Source: Solirubrobacter sp963736505 (GTDB taxonomy: Bacteria > Actinomycetota > Thermoleophilia > Solirubrobacterales > Solirubrobacteraceae). From it: DNA of 64,000 nucleotides. The stretch spans positions 1 to 64,000 of the forward strand of contig CAVTOZ010000007.1 in NCBI GenBank assembly GCA_963736505.1. The letters are read 5' to 3'. Position 1 is the first letter of the stretch, and each line of letters opens with the position of its first letter. Below the pieces are notes generated by a model. It was not told the DNA's origin, did no database searches, and worked only from the letters and a program-made list of their open reading frames with translations. Shown one piece after another: positions 45,207-53,781 of this stretch. The translations under genes were made by a program, and so were the position numbers.

Positions 45207-46919
45207 ATGATCGGTCCGGTGAGAGGGCGGGTGAAGGTGGCGGCGCTTGCCGCGGCAGCGCTGATGGCGAGCGGCGGGACGGCGTGGGCCGCGTTCGTGA
45301 CCGAGCCCGGGTCGCCGTACCCGGTGGGCGGCGCGGACCCGCTGAGCCTCGTCGCGGCCGACTTCAACGCCGACGGGCGTCCTGACGTCGCGACGGTCAA
45401 CGGCACGTCGGCCAACGTGTCCGTGTTCCTGCGCCAGGCCAGCGGCGGGTTCGCGCAGGAGGGCCCGGCGATCGCGGTCGGCTCGGCGCCGGGCGGCGTC
45501 GCGGTCGGCGACTACAACAGCGACGGCCTGCCGGATCTCGCCGTGACGAACTTCGGCAGCAGCAGCGTCTCGGTGCTGCTGCGCCAGGCGGGCGGCGGGT
45601 TCGCGTCCGAAGCGGCGGTCCCGGTCTCGGGCGGCGCGCAGGCGGTGGCCAGCGGCGACTTCAACAACGACGGCAAGGCCAACGACCTCGTCGTCTCGTC
45701 GTACTCGAGCCCGCAGGTCACGGTGCTGCTGCGCAACGGGGCGAACACCGGCTTCACCGTCGGGTTCAGCGGCGGGACGGGAAGCACCCCGAGCTCGCTC
45801 GCGGCCGCCGACTACAACGGCGACGGGCTGACCGACTTCGCGCTCGTCAACATCGGCAGCAACAGCGTCAGCGTCCGGCTGCAGCTCCCGAACGGGGGCG
45901 GCTTCACCCCGGAGAGCGACGTCCCACTCGGCGTCTCGCCGACGAGCATCGTCGCCGCCGACTTCGATCGCGACGGATACCCCGACCTCGCGGTGACCAG
46001 CGCCGCCGCGGGGACGGTGACCGTCCTGCTGCGCAACGCGGCCCACAACGGCTTCACGGCGGAGGCGGGCTCGCCGATCGCCGTCACCGCCGGCCCGGTC
46101 GGCATCACGGCCGCCGACCTCGACCTCGACGGCCGCCCCGACCTCGCCGTCGCCGCCAACGGCGGCGCGGTCGAGATCCTCAGGCGCAATGCCGGCGGCG
46201 GCTTCACGCGCGATCCCGCGATCGCGCTCGACGGCCAGCCGAACGGCATCGCCGCCGCCGACTTCGATCGCGACGGGCGCCCCGACCTGGCCGTCTCCCA
46301 GCACGTCGCGAACGCGTTCAGCGCGCTGCTGAACCCCGCTCCGCCGCTGCCGCCGCCGACCGCCACGCCGACGCCGACGCCGCCCCTGCCGCCGCCGGTC
46401 GCGGGCAAGACCGTCAACGCCAAGCCGGTGTCGGGCACGGTGAAGTTCAAGCGGCCTCACACCAGCCGCTACGTGACGCTCTCCGCGGCCGCGCAGATCC
46501 CCGTCGGCAGCTCGGTCGACACCCGCGACGGGCGGATCACGCTCACCGCCGCGCAGGGCAAGGGCAAGACGGCGTCGGCCGACTTCTTCGACGGCCTCTT
46601 CACGCTCACCCAGACCAAGGGGTCCAAGCCGGTCACCACGCTGAAGCTGACCGAGCAGCTCAGCTGCCCGAAGTCCGCATCCGCGGCCGCCAAGAAGCCG
46701 AAGTCGCGCAAGCTGTGGGGCGACGGCACCGGCGCGTTCCGCACGCGCGGGCAATACAGCGCCGCGACCGTGCGCGGCACCCGCTGGCTGACGCAGGACA
46801 CGTGCACGTCCACGCTCACGCGCGTGGTCCGCGGCGCCGTGAGCGTCCGCGACGAGGTCAAGCGCAAGACCGTGATCCTGCGTGCCGGCAAGCGCTACAT
46901 CGCGCGCCGCAAGCGCTGA
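45207..46919 (+). CDS. FG-GAP/VCBS-repeat secreted protein
   Basis: 570 residues. Signal peptide KVAALAAAALMASGGTAWAA. About six to seven FG-GAP repeats follow, each with a calcium-binding D-x-N/D-x-D-G-x-x-D loop (DFNADGRPD, DYNSDGLPD, DFNNDGKAN, DYNGDGLTD, DFDRDGYPD, DLDLDGRPD, DFDRDGRPD), forming a beta propeller to about residue 370. A Pro-rich linker leads to a C-terminal domain of about 160 residues (SGTVKFKRPHTSRYVTLSAA, FTLTQTKGSKPVTTLKLTEQ, LWGDGTGAFRTRGQYSAATV, RGAVSVRDEVKRKTVILRAG). The truncated copy at 33738-34545 shares that domain. Confidence 0.85.
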   Translation: MIGPVRGRVKVAALAAAALMASGGTAWAAFVTEPGSPYPVGGADPLSLVAADFNADGRPDVATVNGTSANVSVFLRQASGGFAQEGPAIAVGSAPGGVAVGDYNSDGLPDLAVTNFGSSSVSVLLRQAGGGFASEAAVPVSGGAQAVASGDFNNDGKANDLVVSSYSSPQVTVLLRNGANTGFTVGFSGGTGSTPSSLAAADYNGDGLTDFALVNIGSNSVSVRLQLPNGGGFTPESDVPLGVSPTSIVAADFDRDGYPDLAVTSAAAGTVTVLLRNAAHNGFTAEAGSPIAVTAGPVGITAADLDLDGRPDLAVAANGGAVEILRRNAGGGFTRDPAIALDGQPNGIAAADFDRDGRPDLAVSQHVANAFSALLNPAPPLPPPTATPTPTPPLPPPVAGKTVNAKPVSGTVKFKRPHTSRYVTLSAAAQIPVGSSVDTRDGRITLTAAQGKGKTASADFFDGLFTLTQTKGSKPVTTLKLTEQLSCPKSASAAAKKPKSRKLWGDGTGAFRTRGQYSAATVRGTRWLTQDTCTSTLTRVVRGAVSVRDEVKRKTVILRAGKRYIARRKR

Positions 46920-47521
46920 GCGCGCCGGTCGGGGATCGAGATCACGATCAGCAGCAGCCAGAAGTACTTCGCGAACGACTCCGACACGCCGTAGGCGAGC
47001 GGGATCGAGACGAAGAAGACCAGCGCGCGGCTGACCGACCTGAGGATCGTCCCCCGCCGCGAGCGCTTCGCCTGCCCCGCGTAGAGGCCGTCGCCGAGCG
47101 CGACGTACTCCAGCAGCCCGTCGAGGATCATCGCGACCCCGACGTTGACCGCGTACACGGCGACGGCGATCGGCTCGTTGTAGCGCCCGAGCACCGCCGT
47201 GGTGAACGGCATCAGCGCGATCAGCGCCAGCAGCGCCATGTTGACCAGCACCAGGCGCCCGCTCGAGCGCCCGAGGCGCGCGAACAGCTTGTGGTGGCCG
47301 TACCAGAACAGGCCCATGACGGCGAACCCGATCCCGTACGCCACGAGGTCGCCCGACAGGTCCGACAGCGCCGCGCCGAGGTCGGCCCCCGCGACGTCCG
47401 GTACCTCGACGTTGAGCACCAGCAGCGTGATCGCGATCGCGAAGACGCCGTCGCTGAACGCCCCGACGCGATCGAGCTCGCGCTCCTCGGCCTGGGTCGG
47501 AGCGGACTCCTCGGTCGCCAT
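46895..47521 (-). CDS. TMEM175 (DUF1211) family potassium-channel-like protein
   Basis: 208 residues. RVGAFSDGVFAIAITLLVLN carries the FSDG(V)FAIAxT(L) motif that lines the pore in TMEM175-type channels. Six membrane helices in total, including DLVAYGIGFAVMGLFWYGHH, RLVLVNMALLALIALMPFTT, IAVAVYAVNVGVAMILDGLL and FAKYFWLLLIVISIPDR. Bacterial members work as tetramers of six-helix units. Its 3' end overlaps the convergent FG-GAP gene by 25 nt. Confidence 0.85.
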   Translation of the reverse strand: MATEESAPTQAEERELDRVGAFSDGVFAIAITLLVLNVEVPDVAGADLGAALSDLSGDLVAYGIGFAVMGLFWYGHHKLFARLGRSSGRLVLVNMALLALIALMPFTTAVLGRYNEPIAVAVYAVNVGVAMILDGLLEYVALGDGLYAGQAKRSRRGTILRSVSRALVFFVSIPLAYGVSESFAKYFWLLLIVISIPDRRAQRLRRAM

Positions 47522-47522
47522 G

Positions 47523-48674
47523 TCAGCGCCGCCGCTTGGCCGCCCGTGCCGAGTCGGCGGCCTCCTCGCGCTGGATCGCGTGCAGCGTCTCCTCGGCGCG
47601 GACCGGCGGCCCGTCGGGCGCGAGCGCCTCCAGCAGGCGGTCGGTGTAGAGCACGCCGTCGAGATGGTCCATCTCGTGCTGGATCACGCGCGCGAGGTAG
47701 CCCTCGGCCTCGAGCTCGTACGGCTCGCCCGCGACCGTGTGGTTGCGGACGCGGATCGCGGCGGGGCGCTCGACGGGCCCGCGCCAGCCCGGGATGCTGA
47801 GGCACCCCTCGGCCACGACGGTCAGCTCGTCGGACGCGTCGAGCCGCTCTGGGTTGATCAGCGCCAGCGGCGCGCCGTCGCGGTCGTCGATCACCGCCAG
47901 GCGCAGGCTGAGGCCGACCTGCGGCGCCGCGAGGCCGACGCCCGCGTGGCCGTACTGGAGCTCGAACATCGCCTGGATCAGGGCGCGCAGGTCGGCCGGG
48001 TCGAACGCGGCGACGTCGAGCGGATCGGCCGGGCGGCGCAGCACCGACGCGCCGAGCCCGGCGAGCGCGGGCGGGAGCGTGACCACGTTCAGCCGCGCGC
48101 GCGGCGGGACGAGCTCGGCGGCCGGCTCGCCGAAGACCGCGGCCGCCGCGCCGGCCGCGCGCTCCCGGTCGGGCGGATCCTGGCGCAGCTCCGCCGGGCG
48201 CACGAGGTCGGTGAACATGCGGCCGTCGAGCAGGTCGAGCTCGTGCTGGACGATGCGGCCGAGGTAGCCGTCGAACGTCTCCTCGCGCCGGCGGCCGGTG
48301 TTGAGCGACTGCCAGGTCACGCTGACGGCCTCCGGCCGGCGCACGCGGGCGCTGACGCCCGGGAGGCTGAGGTTCGCCTCCATCAGCGCGACCGTCTCTC
48401 CGTGCGTGGCCACGATCTCCGGGTTCGCCATCGCCAGCGCGCGGCCGTCGTGGGCGCACACGATCACGCGCAGGCCGACGCCCGTCATCGGCGCCGCCAG
48501 CCCGACGCCGCCGCGCGGGCCCGACATCGCCCCCACCACGCCGGCCACGATCGCGCGCCGCTGCTCGTGCGGCACGGCGTCGAAGTCGACGGGCGCGGCG
48601 ACCGTGCGCAGGCTCTGCCCGGGCCAGTCGAGCCCGGCGAGCGACGTCTGGACGAGCGAGAGGCCGCCCATCAC
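47523..48674 (-). CDS. def: tandem peptide deformylase with a degenerate first domain
   Basis: 383 residues, two PDF folds in one chain. The second (about 205-360) has all motifs: GVGLAAPQVG (245-254), EGCLSIPG with metal ligand Cys291 and QHEMDHLDG with His333 and His337. The first (about 15-165) keeps GVGLAAPMTG but has EANLSLPG with Asn101 in place of the Cys and QHELDLLDG with Leu148 in place of the second His, so it should not bind the metal. Deformylases remove formyl from new proteins. The start overlaps the upstream gene by 4 nt. Confidence 0.9.
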   Translation of the reverse strand: MMGGLSLVQTSLAGLDWPGQSLRTVAAPVDFDAVPHEQRRAIVAGVVGAMSGPRGGVGLAAPMTGVGLRVIVCAHDGRALAMANPEIVATHGETVALMEANLSLPGVSARVRRPEAVSVTWQSLNTGRRREETFDGYLGRIVQHELDLLDGRMFTDLVRPAELRQDPPDRERAAGAAAAVFGEPAAELVPPRARLNVVTLPPALAGLGASVLRRPADPLDVAAFDPADLRALIQAMFELQYGHAGVGLAAPQVGLSLRLAVIDDRDGAPLALINPERLDASDELTVVAEGCLSIPGWRGPVERPAAIRVRNHTVAGEPYELEAEGYLARVIQHEMDHLDGVLYTDRLLEALAPDGPPVRAEETLHAIQREEAADSARAAKRRR

Positions 48675-49681
48675 CAGCGGAACCCGACGGGCGCGGGCGC
48701 GGGCAGCGGGCTCAGCGGCAGCCCCGCGGGCAGCTCAGGCGCGTTGTAGGCGCTCGGCGCGATGTCGTTCGGCGCGTCCGCGTGGAACAGCGACGCCAGC
48801 AGCTGCGCCTGCCCGCGCCCGACGCCGAGCTCGCCCATCCCGCCGCTGTACATCCGCAGGCCGTGGGCGTCGCAGTGCGCGTAGATGGCCAGCAGGGCCG
48901 CGAGGCTGCCGATGCGCGACGGCTTGACGTTGATCACGCGCGTTGCGCCGATGTCGGCGACGGAGTGGATCGGCGCGTCGAAGGAGACGCGGGCGGCATG
49001 CGGCGCCAGCAGCGCGGCGATCTCGGGCAGGTCGTGCGGATCCTCCAGCAGCGCGTCCGGGAGCCGCTCCAGCACGATCGCGTACATGCGCGCGAGCTGC
49101 GCCTCGTCGGCGACCTCGAGGCCGTAGCGGCCCTTGAAGTCGACGATCTCGACGGCGCCGGTGGCGGCGACCGCGTCGACGAGCTCCGGCGTCCAGCGCG
49201 CGTCCGCGTCGAGCTTGAACTTCAGGCCCGGGATCGCGTCGAGCCTGGCCTGGAGCGTCTCGAACGCCGGCGGGTCGCCCAGCCCGAGCGAGTTGACGAA
49301 CCGCAGCGGACGCGGCTGGCGGCCGAGCAGCTCCGGCAGCGAGCGCCCGTCCTGCCGCACCGCCAGGTCCAGCGCCGCCGACTCGAACGCCCAGTTACGG
49401 TAGTTGCGCATCGGGTCCCAGGACGGCGGCTCGGGCCACTGGTCGAGCGACGCGAGGCGCGCGCAGAACGCGCCGAGCGTCCACTCGCCGGCGAGCGGGA
49501 GCTCGGGCGGGGGCATGAACGGGCCGAAGTCGCCGCCGTACGGCGAGACGTCCTCGCCGAGGCCCTCCTCGCCGCCGCCGCGCAGGCGCACGACCATCGT
49601 CTCGCGCTCGTAGCCGTCGGCCGCCAGCTGCTCGATCGCGTACCCCTCGACCCGCAGCGGAAGCTCGTCGATCTCATACAT
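48671..49681 (-). CDS. enolase-superfamily enzyme (muconate-cycloisomerase/OSBS-like)
   Basis: 336 residues. N-terminal capping domain MYEIDELPLRVEGYAIEQLA ... GGGEEGLGEDVSPYGGDFGP. Barrel residues: KxK in GLKFKLDADARWTP, metal ligands Asp in EIVDFKGRY, Glu in LLEDPHDLP and Asp in RVSFDAPIH, and the opposite Lys in TRVINVKPSRIG. These match the muconate lactonising/OSBS-type subgroup. Substrate not assignable; no menaquinone genes adjacent. It overlaps the deformylase gene and lies 5 nt after the amidase gene, so the three form one operon. Confidence 0.8.
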   Translation of the reverse strand: MYEIDELPLRVEGYAIEQLAADGYERETMVVRLRGGGEEGLGEDVSPYGGDFGPFMPPPELPLAGEWTLGAFCARLASLDQWPEPPSWDPMRNYRNWAFESAALDLAVRQDGRSLPELLGRQPRPLRFVNSLGLGDPPAFETLQARLDAIPGLKFKLDADARWTPELVDAVAATGAVEIVDFKGRYGLEVADEAQLARMYAIVLERLPDALLEDPHDLPEIAALLAPHAARVSFDAPIHSVADIGATRVINVKPSRIGSLAALLAIYAHCDAHGLRMYSGGMGELGVGRGQAQLLASLFHADAPNDIAPSAYNAPELPAGLPLSPLPAPAPVGFRW

Positions 49682-49686
49682 GCGCG

Positions 49687-51045
49687 TCAGTGTGCCGTGA
49701 CCGGCTCCGGGTGCGCCTGCGCGTACGCGTGCATCGCGCGCAGGACGAGCGCGTCGCCGTAGCGCGGGCCGACGATCTGCAGGCCGACGGGCAGCCCGGC
49801 GGCGGTGAACCCGCAGCCGACCGTGCCGGCGGGCTGCTGGGTGAGGTTGAACGGGTACGTGAACGGCGTCCACGACGGCCACTCGCCCTTGCCGCCCGGC
49901 GCGTCCGCGCCCGCCTCGAAGGCGACGATCGGGAGCGTCGGCGTGACCAGCAGGTCCCACTCGCCGTGCAGCTCGGCCATCCGGCGCCCCAGCGCGTCGC
50001 GCGCGGCGAACGCGGCCAGGTAGTCGAGCACGCCGATCGCACGGCCGCGCTCGGCCAGCCGCGCCAGGCCGGGATCGAGCTCGCCGGGCGGCAGGTCGGC
50101 GACCAACCGTGCCGCGCCGGCCGACCACAGCGCGTCGAACGCCGGCCGCGGGTCCTCGATCCCGAGATCGGGCGTCCCGACGTGCGCGCCGAGCGCCTCC
50201 AGCCGGCTCACGGCGCGCGCGACCAGCGCCGCGACCTCCGGATCGACCGCGACGCGCCCGAGATCGGGGCTGAACGCCACGCGCAACCCGGCCACGCCGC
50301 CCTCCAGCGCCTCGCGGAACGGCCGCGCGGGCGGCTCCAGCGCCGTCCAGTCGCGCGCGTCCGGCTCGCACATGACGTCGAGCAGCAGCGCGACGTCGGC
50401 CACCGTGCGCGCCATCGGGCCGACGTGCGAGAGCAGCCCGAACGGGCTCGGCGGATACGCGGGCGCGCGCCCGAAGGTCGGCTTGATCCCCGGCAGCCCG
50501 CAGAAGCCGCACGGGATCCGGATCGAGCCGCCGCCGTCGCTGCCGAGCGCCAGCGGCACCATGCCGGCGCCGAGCGCCGCCGCGCTGCCGCCGCTCGACC
50601 CGCCGGCCGTCCGGCTCGGATCCCACGGGTTGCGCGTGATGCCGTCCAGCGCGCTGTCGGTCACGCCCTTCCAGCCGAACTCGGGCGTCGTCGTCTTGCC
50701 CACGAGCACCGCGCCGTTGCGGCGCAGCGCCGCGACGGCGGGCGCGTCGGCCGGCCAGTCCTGCTCGGGCGCCACCACGCGTGACCCGCGCAGCGTCGGC
50801 CAGCCGCGCGTGAGGAAGACGTCCTTGATCCCGACCGGCACGCCGTCGAGCAGGCCGCGCGGCGCGCCGGCGCGCCAGCGCGCCTCCGAGGCGCGGGCAT
50901 CCGCGCGGGCGGACGCCTCGTCGACGAGCCGGAACGCGTTGACCTCCGGGTTCACGGCCGCGATCCGCGCGAGCGCGGCATCGAGCACCTCGGTGGGCGA
51001 GAGCGTCCCTGCCCGGTAGCCGTCGACCAGCGCTCCCGCGTCCAT
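49687..51045 (-). CDS. amidase (amidase signature family)
   Basis: 452 residues from MDAGALVDGYRAGTLSPTEV. The Ser-cisSer-Lys triad is visible: Lys in AVLVGKTTTPEFGWKG, Ser in SRTAGGSSGGSAAALGAGMV and the nucleophile Ser in LGSDGGGSIRIPCGFCG. PDARDWTALEPPARPFREAL and C-terminal LPVGLQIVGPRYGDALVLRA are also typical. It hydrolyses amides; substrate unknown. Head of the minus-strand operon amidase, enolase-like, def. Divergent from an XRE-type regulator across a palindrome. Confidence 0.85.
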   Translation of the reverse strand: MDAGALVDGYRAGTLSPTEVLDAALARIAAVNPEVNAFRLVDEASARADARASEARWRAGAPRGLLDGVPVGIKDVFLTRGWPTLRGSRVVAPEQDWPADAPAVAALRRNGAVLVGKTTTPEFGWKGVTDSALDGITRNPWDPSRTAGGSSGGSAAALGAGMVPLALGSDGGGSIRIPCGFCGLPGIKPTFGRAPAYPPSPFGLLSHVGPMARTVADVALLLDVMCEPDARDWTALEPPARPFREALEGGVAGLRVAFSPDLGRVAVDPEVAALVARAVSRLEALGAHVGTPDLGIEDPRPAFDALWSAGAARLVADLPPGELDPGLARLAERGRAIGVLDYLAAFAARDALGRRMAELHGEWDLLVTPTLPIVAFEAGADAPGGKGEWPSWTPFTYPFNLTQQPAGTVGCGFTAAGLPVGLQIVGPRYGDALVLRAMHAYAQAHPEPVTAH

Positions 51046-51092
51046 CGCGCCATCGTCGCACACGAATCTGACGGATACGTCCCCTTACGTGA

Positions 51093-51121
51093 CCTGATTC
51101 GCCCCATTCGGACGAATCAGG
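51093..51121. promoter_or_regulatory. inverted repeat between amidase and XRE regulator genes
   Basis: CCTGATTCG-(11 nt)-CGAATCAGG: perfect 9-nt arms in the 106-bp gap between the two divergent starts, ending 16 nt before the -10 box of the regulator gene. A likely operator for the XRE-type protein, controlling both directions. Confidence 0.65.
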
Positions 51122-51137
51122 CCGCTGGAGGAGGACG

Positions 51138-51143
51138 TAGACT
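51138..51143 (+). promoter_or_regulatory. -10 box of a leaderless promoter
   Basis: TAGACT, 8 nt before the ATG of the XRE regulator at 51152, with no Shine-Dalgarno in between. Confidence 0.5.
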
Positions 51144-51151
51144 GCCGATCC

Positions 51152-51709
51152 ATGGACGTGCTCCGCGAGCGCCGCCTCGGGCTCGGGCTCTCCCAGGCCC
51201 AGCTCGCCGCCGCCGCCGGCGTCCACCTGCGCCAGATCCGCCGCTACGAGAGCGGCGAGCAGCAGCCCGCGCTGGGCGTCGCGGTGCGGCTCGCCGGCGC
51301 GCTCGGGATCTCGCTCGACGAGCTGGCCGGGCTCGGGCCGGCGCGCGCCCGGCTCGACGGCGACTGGTGGGCGGCCTGGCAGCTGTCGTCGCAGAGCCCG
51401 GAGGCGATCGCGCGGCCGGTCGCGCTCATCCAGCACGGCGTCACCGTGCAGCTCCAGGCGCTGGACACCGACCGGCGTGCGTGGCACGGCGAGCTGCGCG
51501 TGTGGGACGGCGGCGTGCTGACGGGCTGGTACGAGGACGCGCGCTCCCGCGGCACGATGCTGTTCCGCCTGCGGCCGGGGGACGAGGCCGCCGAGGGCCG
51601 CTGGGCCGGGCTCGCGGCGGGCGGCGCGCTCGCGACCGGCCACGCCGCCCTTGCACGTACACGCGACGGCGCGCAGGCGGTGATCGGCGGGCTCGTTCTG
51701 GGGGCCTGA
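51152..51709 (+). CDS. XRE-family HTH regulator
   Basis: 185 residues. Residues 1-55 are a Cro/CI HTH: MDVLRERRLGLGLSQAQLAA, AAGVHLRQIRRYESGEQQPA, ALGISLDELAGL. The remainder (GDWWAAWQLSSQSPEAIARP, GELRVWDGGVLTGWYEDA, GTMLFRLRPGDEAAEGRWAG) is a beta-rich C-domain of the type that describes the effect of a ligand; I do not recognise its name. It probably represses itself and the divergent amidase operon through the repeat at 51093-51121. Confidence 0.8.
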   Translation: MDVLRERRLGLGLSQAQLAAAAGVHLRQIRRYESGEQQPALGVAVRLAGALGISLDELAGLGPARARLDGDWWAAWQLSSQSPEAIARPVALIQHGVTVQLQALDTDRRAWHGELRVWDGGVLTGWYEDARSRGTMLFRLRPGDEAAEGRWAGLAAGGALATGHAALARTRDGAQAVIGGLVLGA

Positions 51710-51837
51710 GCAGGGGGTTCGTCGACGTCAAGGTCAAGAGTCCTTCTCAGGAATGCCCGCAATTTGCCGATAACGCCGTCTAACCACACATGAAGACGGG
51801 CCGGAAGGAATCGGCCCCTGGAAGGCACGGAGCCAAA

Positions 51838-52503
51838 ATGTCCACCATCGATTCACCCGCGGTCCCCCGTCCCCGTTCTCGCCGCCGCCTCGCCGCGTGG
51901 CTTGCGTTCGGTGTTGCGGGCCTTGCCACCGGCGCCGTCTGGGCGACCGGGTTCGACACCGTCGGCGGTGCCACCGGCACGCACACCGTGGCGCCCATCG
52001 TCGCCCCGACGACGCCCGTCGACCACACCGCCGACCTGTTCGGCAAGGTCACGGCCGGCGCGAGCCTCGACTACAACTGGAGCGGCCGCTGGGGCTCGGT
52101 CGCCGCGACGAACCTCTTCACGGTCGACCTGTCGACCGAGTCCGGCAGCAACGCGTACAACGTCGGCTTCCTGCTGACCAACGGCGCGGCGCTCACGAAC
52201 AGCGGCGCCGGCACCGGCTGGGCCTCCCTGCAGCTGAAGGTGGAGACCGTCGAGGCCTCCGGCAGCGGCGGCACGGTCTGCGTCCCGTCCGACTTCGACG
52301 GCACCCACACCACCAAGGTGATGGCGTTCGACGCCACCGACGCGGGCGTGTACTTCAACGGCCTCGCCGGCAACAAGACCTGGTGCGTCGGCGTCGCCGC
52401 GGCCGACGGCCATGACATCGCCGGGACGTTCCTGCGCAGCAGCACGGACTCCGCCCCCACCGTCTACCCGTCGTTCACCGCGACCGTCGATCGCGCGTCG
52501 TAA
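51838..52503 (+). CDS. secreted protein, likely substrate of the adjacent SipW-type signal peptidase
   Basis: ATG 51838 (MSTIDSPAVPRPRSRRRLAA) has GGAAGG/ACGGAG upstream and gives 221 residues; ATG 51790 is less likely. The signal peptide is RLAAWLAFGVAGLATGAVWA. The mature part is Thr/Ser/Gly-rich and beta-like (NWSGRWGSVAATNLFTVDLS, SNAYNVGFLLTNGAALTNSG, GNKTWCVGVAAADGHDIAGT). Size, signal and position before a SipW-like peptidase match TasA/camelysin-type matrix proteins by context, not by clear sequence. 60 nt separate the two genes. Confidence 0.65.
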   Translation: MSTIDSPAVPRPRSRRRLAAWLAFGVAGLATGAVWATGFDTVGGATGTHTVAPIVAPTTPVDHTADLFGKVTAGASLDYNWSGRWGSVAATNLFTVDLSTESGSNAYNVGFLLTNGAALTNSGAGTGWASLQLKVETVEASGSGGTVCVPSDFDGTHTTKVMAFDATDAGVYFNGLAGNKTWCVGVAAADGHDIAGTFLRSSTDSAPTVYPSFTATVDRAS

Positions 52504-52563
52504 ACGCTGAGTGCGGGGCGGGCCCGCCCGCCCGCCCCGCCGCAGCGCCCCTCACCCCCCGCC

Positions 52564-53781
52564 ATGCTGCCCACCACCCTCCTCGCCGATCCGGCCCTGG
52601 TCACCCCCCGGGCACGGATCCGCACGGCCCCGCGCACCCGTAGCGCGGCGCCTGGCCGGCCCATTCGCTGGGGCCGGCTGGCGGCGGTGCTGGCGGTCGC
52701 GTTCCTGCTCGGATCGCTCGCGTTCCTGCGCGAGTGGCCCCCGGTCGCGACCGTGATGTCCGGGAGCATGGCCCCGACCATCAACACCGGCGACATGGTC
52801 GTGCTCCAGCACCTCGAGCGCCCGGCCGCGATCGGCGACGTCGTCGTCGTCAACGTGCCCGACGAGGCGCGCTCGCGCTACGGCTACCCCGCGGTGGTCA
52901 TCCACCGCATCGTCCAGATCGGGACCGACGGGACCGTCACCACCAAGGGCGACGCCCGCAAGGAGCGCGACCCGTTCAACGTGCCGCGCGCCGCGCTGTC
53001 GGCGCACGTGGTGGCCAAGATCCCCGCCGGCGGCCACATCCTCGCGTTCCTGAGCAGCGGCCTCGGCCTGCTGTGGCTCGCCGCGGGCGGCGTGTTCCTG
53101 CTCGCCATGCCGCTGCTCGACAAGCGGCGCGACGTGCGCCACGCGGCCGACGCGGGCCTGGCCGAGCAGCTGCGCACGATCACCGAGGAGCTGGTCGAGC
53201 TGCGCTACGAGCGCACGACGCTCGAGCACCGTTGCGACACGCTGTCACAGCAGGCGTGCGACACGCAGGAGCAGCTCCGGCTCGTCACCGAGCAGCTGGT
53301 CCTGCTGCCCGCGCAGCTCGCCGGCGCGCTCGCGAGCGCGCAGCCCGCACCGCCCGCACCGGACCCCGAGCCGGAGCCGGAGCCGCTCGACCCGCTCGCG
53401 GAGCTCGAGCTCGCCCTCTTCGCCGCGCCTGCCACGGGCGCGCCGCCGGTCGACGAATCAGGCCCGCAGCTGGCGTTCCTGCTCGACGTCGAGCGCCGTC
53501 CCCGCTTCGCGCGCCCCTGCGAGCACCAGCTCGCACTCGGGCTCGAGCCCGGCGCCGCGCCCGCCGGCCAGCTCGCGCTGGCCCCGCCGCCTCCGCCTCC
53601 GCCCCCGCCGGCGCCCGAGCCGCCCGCGCCGCCCGCCCCGGGCCCGCGCTGGGACACGACGCCGCCCGGCTTCACCCGCGCGCGCCGCCGCAGCGGCGGC
53701 CTCGTCGGACACACGCGGATCGCGCTCAGCGTCGGCGTCGAGCGCTTCCGCGCGGTGGCTCAGGCCGCCGCGACCTCGTAG
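52564..53781 (+). CDS. signal peptidase I of the SipW/ER type with long Pro-rich tail
   Basis: 405 residues. N-terminal helix RLAAVLAVAFLLGSLAFLRE, then catalytic Ser68 in VMSGSMAPTINTGDMVVLQ and His114 in YPAVVIHRIVQIG; no Lys at the general-base place, so Ser-His type as in SipW and ER signal peptidases. A second helix GGHILAFLSSGLGLLWLAAG (near 160-185) follows, then a coiled coil (AEQLRTITEELVELRYERTT, TLSQQACDTQEQLRLVTEQL) and about 150 residues rich in Pro/Ala. The long cytoplasmic tail is unusual. It would cleave the protein encoded just upstream. Confidence 0.85.
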   Translation: MLPTTLLADPALVTPRARIRTAPRTRSAAPGRPIRWGRLAAVLAVAFLLGSLAFLREWPPVATVMSGSMAPTINTGDMVVLQHLERPAAIGDVVVVNVPDEARSRYGYPAVVIHRIVQIGTDGTVTTKGDARKERDPFNVPRAALSAHVVAKIPAGGHILAFLSSGLGLLWLAAGGVFLLAMPLLDKRRDVRHAADAGLAEQLRTITEELVELRYERTTLEHRCDTLSQQACDTQEQLRLVTEQLVLLPAQLAGALASAQPAPPAPDPEPEPEPLDPLAELELALFAAPATGAPPVDESGPQLAFLLDVERRPRFARPCEHQLALGLEPGAAPAGQLALAPPPPPPPPPAPEPPAPPAPGPRWDTTPPGFTRARRRSGGLVGHTRIALSVGVERFRAVAQAAATS

